Shown here piece by piece: positions 7,144-12,179 of a stretch of DNA of 12,179 nt (positions are counted from its first letter, which is position 1; each line of letters starts with the position of its first letter). This DNA comes from Bacteroidales bacterium. GTDB lineage: Bacteria; Bacteroidota; Bacteroidia; Bacteroidales; P3. The stretch lies in contig JAISVE010000082.1 in the NCBI GenBank assembly GCA_031271725.1, positions 1 through 12,179 of the forward strand. The letters are read 5' to 3'. The notes beneath the pieces were generated by a model that was given only the letters and a program-made list of their open reading frames with translations, did not search any database and had not been told where the DNA came from. The translations under genes and the position numbers were made by a program.

Positions 7144-7590
7144 TTATACTTTTCGCGCCACAATACTACGCAAATCATTCGTATCGTCAGCAAATATTTC
7201 AACCCTTACATAGTCCACCGAAATATGACCGTCTATCACTTCCGCCCATTCTATAAAACAATAAGAGCCGCTCGTAACATATTCATTAAAGCCGATGTCA
7301 AATACTTCCTGAATATTTTTTAACCGGTACAAATCGAAGTGAAACACCCTGCCGCCCGAATCGCCACCCAAAGCCGAAACGCCACGAGAGTATTCATTCA
7401 CTATCGCAAAAGTAGGACTAACAACATCATCCTCCACATTCAAAACCTTGCATAACTCTTTTATAAAAGTCGTTTTGCCCGCGCCCATCGGCGCAAAGAA
7501 AGCAAACACACGCTCATCGGGGAAGGCTGCAAGCAGTGCACTCGCAACATCTCCCAATATATCTAAAGAAAATTTTTCAATCTTAAACAT
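7144..7590 (-). CDS. tsaE: tRNA threonylcarbamoyladenosine biosynthesis ATPase TsaE
   Basis: TsaE is the small P-loop ATPase that works with TsaB and TsaD to make t6A37 in ANN-decoding tRNAs. The 148-residue form (ATG at 7590) begins MFKIEKFSLD and shows MGAGKTTFIKELC (Walker A, about 35-47), SPTFAIVNEY (58-67), FHFDLYRL (83-90) and CFIEWAE (111-117). All are family hallmarks. The Walker A motif has Ala where the first Gly usually sits. The loop between VNEY and FHFDLY is somewhat long and Gly/Ser-rich. The frame extends 12 codons farther to 7626, but those codons lie just downstream of a good -7 box (7643-7650) and read as leader, so I prefer 7590. The gene is followed after 4 nt by aroB and is probably co-transcribed with it. 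Confidence 0.93.
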   Translation of the reverse strand: MFKIEKFSLDILGDVASALLAAFPDERVFAFFAPMGAGKTTFIKELCKVLNVEDDVVSPTFAIVNEYSRGVSALGGDSGGRVFHFDLYRLKNIQEVFDIGFNEYVTSGSYCFIEWAEVIDGHISVDYVRVEIFADDTNDLRSIVARKV

Positions 7591-7642
7591 TACACAAAAA
7601 TTAAAAAGCAAGACAGTTATTTCCAAGCATAATTCGGTGCAG

Positions 7643-7650
7643 CAAAGGTA
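7643..7650 (-). promoter_or_regulatory. Candidate -7 box for the tsaE-aroB operon
   Basis: Read on the minus strand, TACCTTTG matches the Bacteroidota TAnnTTTG consensus exactly and lies about 53 nt upstream of the preferred tsaE ATG at 7590. That spacing allows a short leader and supports the shorter start for tsaE. The -33 region is not convincing. Confidence 0.5.
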
Positions 7651-7656
7651 AAGATT

Positions 7657-7794
7657 TTAATGACCCCCGGGAAATGAGGGCATTTCATCTACAACAGAGG
7701 GAAATTCTCGTCCTGATATTGAATCTATCATTTTCTGTCCATAAGCATTAACACTTATAGCAAATATTATCAAAACAACTAATACTTTTTTCAT
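7657..7794 (-). CDS. Small secreted peptide of 45 residues resembling the start of a TonB C-terminal protein
   Basis: An ATG at 7794 opens a 45-codon frame with a clear signal peptide: KK, then VLVVLIIFAISV, then NAYGQ. The mature part of about 25 residues ends in VVDEMPSFPGGH followed directly by TAA. The stretch (D/E)xMPxFPGG is the usual opening of the TonB C-terminal (energy-transducer-like) domain in Bacteroidota proteins, where some 80 more residues would follow. Here nothing TonB-like continues in any frame; the sequence runs straight into the tsaE promoter. It is therefore either a remnant left by truncation or a genuine short exported peptide. It lies 77 nt after the porX stop on the same strand. 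Its coding status is moderately supported by the signal peptide and the motif. Confidence 0.55.
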   Translation of the reverse strand: MKKVLVVLIIFAISVNAYGQKMIDSISGREFPSVVDEMPSFPGGH

Positions 7795-7871
7795 TACTTT
7801 AAAGTTTTAATAGGTTATCTCGGCTCCCATCTAAAATAAACTAATGATTATATGTTGGCATATTAAACATT

Positions 7872-9431
7872 CTAATTCTCCATTGTAATAACAGGAATCA
7901 ACAATTCTTCAAGAGATATGCCTCCGTGCTGAATAGTGTTTTTATAATATTGCACATATTGTGAATAGTTGTTGGGATAAACCAGATAATCGTGATTTCT
8001 GCAAAAGATATAAGAAGAAGTCAAATTACTTTTAGGCAAAAACGCATCCGCAGGATTTTTTATTGTAAAGACATCTTTTGCATCATACTCCAAATGCCTG
8101 CCCGATTTGTAGCGCAGATTAAATGATGTTTCCCTGTCGCCGCGAATACGAATCGGATTTGCCACACGTATGGAGCCGTGGTCGGTGGTGAGAATTACTC
8201 TTATTTTTTTTTCGGAAAGTTTTTTTAGAATTTCATAAAGTGGAGAGTATTCAAACCACGAAACAATAAGCGAACGATATGCCGAATCGTTTTTTGACAT
8301 CTCTCTCAACAGCTCTATTTCGGTACTTGCGTGCGAAAGCATATCAACAAAACCATAAATAATAACGTTAAGTGGCGTGCGCAACATTTTAGGAATATAG
8401 TCTGCAATTTTTATTCCGTAGGATTGATTAAGCACCTTGTTAAATGTAATCTCAATATTATGCCCACTGCGGCTTAGATTCTGTTCCAAAAGTTCTTTTT
8501 CGTATTGATTTTTATGTTCGTCTTCATCCTCATCCACCCAATATTGAGGAAACTGCTCTTGAATTTCGGAAGGCAATAAACCTGCAAACATACTGTTGCG
8601 GGCATACTGTGTAACAGAAGGTAGAATACCCATAAAACTTTCCTCTTTAATATTCGGAAAAAGTTTGCTGAAGAATGGCTGCAACACCCGCCACTGGTCT
8701 AAGCGCAGGTTGTCTATAAGTATTAAAAATGTTGGAATTTTATCTTTGTTCAGTAATGGGAAAACTTTTTTTTGTAAAACTGTGTGCGACATCTCAAATT
8801 CTGCATTCTTGCGACTCTGCTGCACAAAGTTTACATAATTTTTTTCTATATAACGGGAGAATAAGGAGTTTGCTTCCGAGAATTGATTTTCTAAAATCTG
8901 TTTGAGATTTTCGTCACTGTTTGCAGAGAGTTCCAAATCCCATTTCACAAGTTTTTTATACACGCTTTCCCATTCTCTGTAAGATAATGATGAAGACAGC
9001 AGTGTTCCTATTTGACGAAATTCTTTCTGATAATCCACACTTGCTTTTTCTTCTACAAGACGAATTATTTCCACCTGTTTTTTTATTGCGAGAAACAGTT
9101 GATTAGGACTAACGGGTTTAATAAGATAGTCGGATATTTTTGAACCTATAGCCTCGTCCATAATTTGCTCTTCCTCGCTTTTGGTAACCATTACAACAGG
9201 CAAAGACGGTTGCAGTTCTTTAATTTTAGCAAGGGTTTCAAGTCCGGATAAACCGGGCATTTGTTCATCTAAAAAAACAACAGCAAAATTATTATTTTCG
9301 AGTATCGACAAAGCATCACTGCCGTTATTTACAGTGTGTACTTCTATGCCCTTTCCCTGTAAGAAAAGTATATGCGGTTTTAAGAGATCTATTTCGTCAT
9401 CAACCCAAAGTATTTTTGTTGCTGTGTCCAT
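7872..9431 (-). CDS. porX: PorX-type response regulator with PglZ phosphodiesterase domain (T9SS regulator)
   Basis: PorX is the response regulator of the PorX-PorY system that controls type IX secretion in Bacteroidota. The 519-residue length equals that of characterised PorX proteins. The receiver domain (about 5-125) has the acidic pair Asp 11/Asp 12, phosphoacceptor Asp 55 in FLDEQMPG, Thr 83 and Lys 105 in YLIKPVSP. A helical linker follows to about 225. The PglZ domain of the alkaline-phosphatase superfamily (about 230-519) shows LILIDNLRLDQW (Asp 240), GILPSVTQYARNSMFAG (Thr 274), GFVDMLSH (Asp 363, His 367), TTDHGS (Asp 417, His 418) and QHGGISLEELLIPV (His 502). These match the metal-binding and catalytic positions expected for this fold, where phosphodiesterase activity on oligonucleotides has been reported. 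All key residues are intact. The upstream gap to rimM is filled with hairpin repeats, and a seven-repeat T9SS cargo gene lies about 2 kb downstream on the same strand. Confidence 0.93.
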   Translation of the reverse strand: MDTATKILWVDDEIDLLKPHILFLQGKGIEVHTVNNGSDALSILENNNFAVVFLDEQMPGLSGLETLAKIKELQPSLPVVMVTKSEEEQIMDEAIGSKISDYLIKPVSPNQLFLAIKKQVEIIRLVEEKASVDYQKEFRQIGTLLSSSLSYREWESVYKKLVKWDLELSANSDENLKQILENQFSEANSLFSRYIEKNYVNFVQQSRKNAEFEMSHTVLQKKVFPLLNKDKIPTFLILIDNLRLDQWRVLQPFFSKLFPNIKEESFMGILPSVTQYARNSMFAGLLPSEIQEQFPQYWVDEDEDEHKNQYEKELLEQNLSRSGHNIEITFNKVLNQSYGIKIADYIPKMLRTPLNVIIYGFVDMLSHASTEIELLREMSKNDSAYRSLIVSWFEYSPLYEILKKLSEKKIRVILTTDHGSIRVANPIRIRGDRETSFNLRYKSGRHLEYDAKDVFTIKNPADAFLPKSNLTSSYIFCRNHDYLVYPNNYSQYVQYYKNTIQHGGISLEELLIPVITMEN

Positions 9432-9434
9432 AGT

Positions 9435-9535
9435 GTAAAATTACGATTAAGTTGAGTGAAATACAAGTTTACTTGTATTTCCGAAACGGAGTAATTTCAC
9501 GAGCCGAAGGCGAGTAAAATTACGATTAAGCCGAG
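9435..9535. repeat. Hairpin-rich repeat array between rimM and porX
   Basis: The 110-bp gap holds a perfect 17-bp direct repeat GTAAAATTACGATTAAG at 9435-9451 and 9514-9530, each copy followed by a variant of YYGAG. Between the copies are an 11-bp-arm palindrome, GAAATACAAGT (9458-9468) with ACTTGTATTTC (9471-9481), and the mini-hairpins CCGAAACGG and GCCGAAGGC. GTAAAATTAC within the direct repeat is itself a small palindrome. The words CGAGTAAAA and AACGGAGT also occur in the aroB insert (sense strand). The array would lie in the leader of porX or the tail of the rimM transcript. Confidence 0.65.
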
Positions 9536-9541
9536 CTAAAA

Positions 9542-10069
9542 TCAAGAGTAAAATTCTATCAAACCTTCAGGGGCTTTTATATATAAAGTTTTTTTTGAGC
9601 GGTCAAGCGAAACAATAAATTCATCTATCAAAGGAATTAAAATCTCCCTGCCTTGTGGAGAGGTTACTGATAACAACGCCTGTGGCGAGAAATCGGTTAT
9701 TTCTTTTACTACACCTATATTGCCCTCTTTTTCATCAATAACTGTGTAGCCGATTATTTCATGATAATAGAATTTATTACCTTCCAAAGGAGGCAACATT
9801 GATAAGGGTAGATAGAGTTCCTTACCCACCAATGCAGCCGCATCTTGAGCGGGCACATCTGCATCTGCAAAAAGAATTGTAGAACGATTTGCGGAAATCG
9901 TAATTCGTTCTATGTTGTAAGATTTAAGTCCTTGTGCAGTTTTAATTAAAACCGACTTTAATGATTTATAGTCTGACGGCTCATCAACATCAAAATAAAT
10001 ATGCAAATCACCTTTATAGCCAAAGGTTTTGCCTATCTTGCCGAGATAAAAACATTCGCTGATTTTCAT
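9542..10069 (-). CDS. rimM: Ribosome maturation factor RimM
   Basis: RimM binds ribosomal protein S19 in the head of the 30S subunit and helps 16S rRNA maturation. The 175-residue protein has the N-terminal RimM barrel (about 5-92), with LGKIGKTFGYKGDL near the start. The PRC-barrel domain (about 98-172) has FYYHEIIGYTVID, SPQALLSV and the typical GREILIPLIDEFI. Length is normal for the family. The start codon overlaps the stop of the upstream mscS-like gene by 4 nt (ATGA, 10066-10069), so translation is coupled. Its position behind rpsP follows the widespread rpsP-rimM order, here with a channel gene in between. trmD, often next, is not present; porX follows after a repeat-filled gap. Confidence 0.93.
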   Translation of the reverse strand: MKISECFYLGKIGKTFGYKGDLHIYFDVDEPSDYKSLKSVLIKTAQGLKSYNIERITISANRSTILFADADVPAQDAAALVGKELYLPLSMLPPLEGNKFYYHEIIGYTVIDEKEGNIGVVKEITDFSPQALLSVTSPQGREILIPLIDEFIVSLDRSKKTLYIKAPEGLIEFYS

Positions 10070-11253
10070 AAAACACGCCTTTCGTCTTTTTGTGCTGTTC
10101 GTTGATATACTGCAAGCCCGAACAATGGAATGGCAGACAACAAGTGTTCAAAAATTTCCGCTTGTATTTTTTCATATTCTTCCCAAACAGAAGTTGTAGT
10201 AAAACAATACACTTCAAGCGGTACACCATTATCGTCTATACTCGTTTGGCGCACCATAAGAGTTTCGGTTTTTGAAATATCGCTTCTTTGATTAAGATAC
10301 CAAATAGCATAAAGACGGAAAAGTCCTATATTGGTTTCAGGTGCATCTTTAAGTGTGCCGAAAAATTCGTCAAAACGTATATCCTGATATTTTTTTACGC
10401 TATCCTGAGAAATAAAATTTACTGTTGTACTGTCTATGCTTATTGTACGCTGTATCCGCCTTGTTCCCCTGTCTTGCATTCCGCGCCAGTTCACTACCGC
10501 TTCGGAAATAAGTATATATGGGGGAATAGTAACAATGGTATTGTCAAAGTTGCGCACCTTTACAGTGTTCAGGGTTATATCAACAACATTTCCATCTGCA
10601 TTGTATTTTGGTACGGTTATCCAATCACCAATACGCACCATGTCGTTTGATGATATGCGGATGCCCGCAACAAATCCGAGAATTGAGTCCTTAAAGATAA
10701 GCATCAGCACTGCCGAAATAGCACTTAAACTTCCTATAAGCACCATCGGGCTTTTATTTAGTATCAGCGAAATTATTATGATTATTCCCACTAAATATAT
10801 TGCAGCAACAATAAACTGCACAAGTCCTTTAATGGGGCGCATTTTCACTTTATTTTTCCTTGTTTGATATTCCGCCACAGCCCAAAGAGATGCAATAATA
10901 AGCTGAATAAAAAGATAAACATTAAATATTGAAAGTACACGATGAAAAAAATCTTCCCACGCAGGAAAATCTACAAGTATATAAGGTAGTGCCTTAAAGA
11001 AAATAAGAAGTACAATAAAATAGCAGGCTCTTTTTATTACTTTACGCCTCAGCAAAATGCCGCCGATAGGATTTTTCCATGTTTTTGAGATCTGACTGAT
11101 TAGTCTGCCTATAATAAAATGAGCAAACCAATACAATGTAAATCCTACAAACAGCGCAAGGGCAGAAACAATAAGGGCAAACCCAAGGTCTGCCCATATT
11201 GAATTTTCACCTATTATTTGATGTAGATCTCTTAAAAGTGATGGTATATTCAT
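10066..11253 (-). CDS. MscS-family mechanosensitive ion channel, YbdG-like
   Basis: This 395-residue inner-membrane channel resembles the YbdG (miniconductance) branch of MscS proteins, which relieve pressure during osmotic downshock. Predicted membrane helices lie at about 22-48, 76-94, 105-127 and 142-165, followed by the pore helix region 168-200 (SPMVLIGSLSAISAVLMLIFKDSILGFVAGI). The MscS beta domain follows, with MVRIGDWITVP, GNVVDITLNTVKVRNFDNTIVTIPPYILIS and NWRGMQDRGTRRIQR. The C-terminal alpha/beta domain ends near residue 390. The RRIQR stretch after NWRGMxxxGxR is typical of YbdG-like members. The gene begins 6 nt after rpsP and overlaps rimM by 4 nt, so it is tied to ribosomal gene expression, an unusual place for a channel gene. 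Confidence 0.9.
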   Translation of the reverse strand: MNIPSLLRDLHQIIGENSIWADLGFALIVSALALFVGFTLYWFAHFIIGRLISQISKTWKNPIGGILLRRKVIKRACYFIVLLIFFKALPYILVDFPAWEDFFHRVLSIFNVYLFIQLIIASLWAVAEYQTRKNKVKMRPIKGLVQFIVAAIYLVGIIIIISLILNKSPMVLIGSLSAISAVLMLIFKDSILGFVAGIRISSNDMVRIGDWITVPKYNADGNVVDITLNTVKVRNFDNTIVTIPPYILISEAVVNWRGMQDRGTRRIQRTISIDSTTVNFISQDSVKKYQDIRFDEFFGTLKDAPETNIGLFRLYAIWYLNQRSDISKTETLMVRQTSIDDNGVPLEVYCFTTTSVWEEYEKIQAEIFEHLLSAIPLFGLAVYQRTAQKDERRVL

Positions 11254-11259
11254 TCACAA

Positions 11260-11913
11260 TTATGCTTCTTTTGTTTCGGCTGCTTCGGCGGGAGTTTCGG
11301 CTGCTGCGCTTTCTTCAGCAGCGGGAGCCTCAACTTCTACAGGAGCCTCAACTTCAGCAGGAGCTTCTTCTGCCGGTGTTTCTACAACAACCTCTTCTGC
11401 TACTTCTGCTTCAGGTGCTGCTTCACTTGTTGCTTCAGCTGCTCCTGTAAGTTCTGCCGTTTTCTTTTTAGCAACCTTTGCTGCAATTTCTTCTTTTATC
11501 TTTACTTCTGCTGCAAAGCGTTTCTTTTTATCCTCACGGTTTTTATCTTCCTTATCGGAAACAATCTTTTGAAGTTTTGATTCCTTGTCTGACACCCATG
11601 CCTTAAACTTAGCTTCTGCTTGCTCCACCGTTAGAGCACCTTTATCAACACCACGCAAAAGGTGATGCTTGAGCATTGCGCCTTTAACAGACAATACCGA
11701 ACGGGCGGTATCCGAAGGCTGCGCACCATTGCGCAACCATTTAACTGCTTTATCAACATCAAGGTCAATAGTAGCGGGATTTGTCATTGGATTGTAGGAG
11801 CCGAGACGTTCAATGAATTTACCGTCTCTTGGGGAGCGGCTGTCTGCCGCAACTACGTGATAAAAAGGCGCACCCTTTTTACCAAAACGCTGTAATCTAA
11901 TTCTTACTGCCAT
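11260..11913 (-). CDS. rpsP: 30S ribosomal protein S16 with long Ala/Glu-rich C-terminal extension
   Basis: The first 80 or so residues are a standard S16, a 30S assembly protein: [41 protein letters not shown] and the helix region [22 protein letters not shown]16 in E. coli is about 82 residues; this one is 217. The extension has a lysine- and glutamate-rich, coiled-coil-like part (about 105-150). It then has an acidic Ala/Glu/Pro/Val tail (about 158-217) with repeated [12 protein letters not shown] units. Extended S16 proteins are common in Bacteroidota; the tail's function is not known to me. The gene heads an operon with the mscS-like gene and rimM, and its leader holds three hairpins (11931-12003). 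The start is fixed by the universal MAVRIRL sequence. Confidence 0.95.
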   Translation of the reverse strand: MAVRIRLQRFGKKGAPFYHVVAADSRSPRDGKFIERLGSYNPMTNPATIDLDVDKAVKWLRNGAQPSDTARSVLSVKGAMLKHHLLRGVDKGALTVEQAEAKFKAWVSDKESKLQKIVSDKEDKNREDKKKRFAAEVKIKEEIAAKVAKKKTAELTGAAEATSEAAPEAEVAEEVVVETPAEEAPAEVEAPVEVEAPAAEESAAAETPAEAAETKEA

Positions 11914-11930
11914 AATTTTTTGTTTTGCGG

Positions 11931-12003
11931 GGCTTCTAAAGCCCCTTTAGTTTGTAATTATCGGAAGTTTCTAAAAACTTCCTTGCGGCTTCCTAAAAAC
12001 CGC
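11931..12003 (-). promoter_or_regulatory. rpsP leader: three tandem hairpins with TTAG loops
   Basis: Read toward rpsP, the leader contains GCGGTTTTTAGGAAGCCGC (7-bp stem with one G-T pair, loop TTAGG), GGAAGTTTTTAGAAACTTCC (8-bp stem, loop TTAG) and GGGGCTTTAGAAGCCCC (7-bp stem around TAG). The last ends about 17 nt before the ATG. The stems differ but the loop sequence TTAG is kept, which suggests selection on the loops or a repeat family. None is followed by a T-run, so these are not ordinary terminators. An r-protein autoregulatory leader is one possibility. Confidence 0.6.
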
Positions 12004-12020
12004 CGTTTCTTAAAAGTTCG

Positions 12021-12028
12021 CGAAGATA
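12021..12028 (-). promoter_or_regulatory. Candidate -7 box for the rpsP-mscS-rimM operon
   Basis: On the minus strand TATCTTCG is one base from the Bacteroidota TAnnTTTG consensus and is followed by CGAAC. It lies upstream of the three leader hairpins, so a transcript starting just after it would include all three. No clear -33 box was found. Confidence 0.4.
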
Positions 12029-12073
12029 CGAAAATTTTTACAATTTATACCGAGTTATACCAGGGCAACCGCA

Positions 12074-12179
12074 TCAAATTAAAATAAGTTTAATCATATA
12101 TGCAGAATCGAGTGCAGCCTTATACTGTCTTTTTTTGAGACTGAGCTTATCGTCAGCTTTAGCAATCATGTGCAATGCA
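12074..12179 (-). CDS. Possible C-terminal end of an upstream gene (partial, unidentified)
   Basis: On the minus strand a frame is open from the window edge to a TGA at 12074-12076. It encodes about 34 residues rich in Lys and Ala (core ADDKLSLKKRQYK, ending YMIKLILI). It could be the end of a gene running off the window, or chance: an open stretch this short is weak evidence. I recognise no family. If real, it ends about 160 nt upstream of rpsP. I see no tRNA or other RNA gene in 12029-12179. Confidence 0.3.
   Translation of the reverse strand, partial: ALHMIAKADDKLSLKKRQYKAALDSAYMIKLILI

Noticed and set aside
7140..7202. Longer aroB start at 7202
   Set aside because: It would add 21 residues unlike AroB that overlap the end of tsaE; the ATG at 7139 gives the expected N-terminus and a 4-nt gap.
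7591..7626. Longer tsaE start at 7626
   Set aside because: The extra 12 residues are not family-like and begin only about 17 nt after the -7 box; MFKIEKFS at 7590 is the better N-terminus.
9435..9530. CRISPR-like direct repeat pair before porX
   Set aside because: Only two copies of a 17-bp repeat are present, the intervening DNA is itself palindromic, and no cas genes are near.
11199..11450. Leu/Gln-rich plus-strand frame opposite the S16 tail
   Set aside because: It is the mirror of the low-complexity Ala/Glu tail of S16 and carries no independent coding signal.

Overview
The window reads as an AT-rich chromosome segment from a member of the Bacteroidota, probably a Bacteroidales-like lineage. 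The evidence is a PorX-type response regulator with a PglZ domain, a secreted protein with a C-terminal type IX secretion (T9SS) sorting domain, a ribosomal protein S16 with a long Ala/Glu-rich tail, and Bacteroidota-style TAnnTTTG -7 promoter boxes with little Shine-Dalgarno sequence.

Layout. Positions 1-1359 (+) hold the 3' part of a glycogen branching enzyme gene. Positions 1535-3723 (+) form a compact overlapping operon: a DUF2089 zinc-ribbon/HTH protein, a YIP1-like membrane protein, and a secreted alpha/beta hydrolase broken by a one-base frameshift near 3283. Everything from 3875 to the right edge lies on the minus strand. Read in the direction of transcription (right to left) the order is: a partial ORF at the edge, rpsP (S16) with a leader of three hairpins, an MscS-family channel, rimM, a hairpin-rich repeat region, porX, a 45-residue secreted peptide that looks like a cut-off TonB C-terminal protein, tsaE, aroB, and a seven-repeat T9SS-exported protein. 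The rpsP, mscS and rimM genes are joined by a 6-nt gap and a 4-nt overlap; tsaE and aroB are 4 nt apart.

How the genes relate. Most are housekeeping genes: ribosome assembly (rpsP, rimM), tRNA t6A modification (tsaE), the shikimate pathway (aroB) and glycogen synthesis (glgB). PorX is the known regulator of the T9SS, and the 635-residue protein at 3875-5782 is a predicted T9SS cargo, so a regulator and a probable client lie close together.

The most striking feature is a family of palindromic, hairpin-rich inserts sitting in frame inside two unrelated housekeeping genes. One is in the branching enzyme (about 924-1122) and the other in aroB (about 6396-6517). They share their ends, orientation and reading frame (LKTQRLRR at the left, a DL..LE motif at the right) but differ in the middle and in length. 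This recalls the Rickettsia palindromic elements that become part of proteins. Short words from the aroB copy recur in the hairpin array between rimM and porX, and the arm sequence GTTTTTAG recurs in the rpsP leader hairpins, so related repeats may also occupy intergenic positions.
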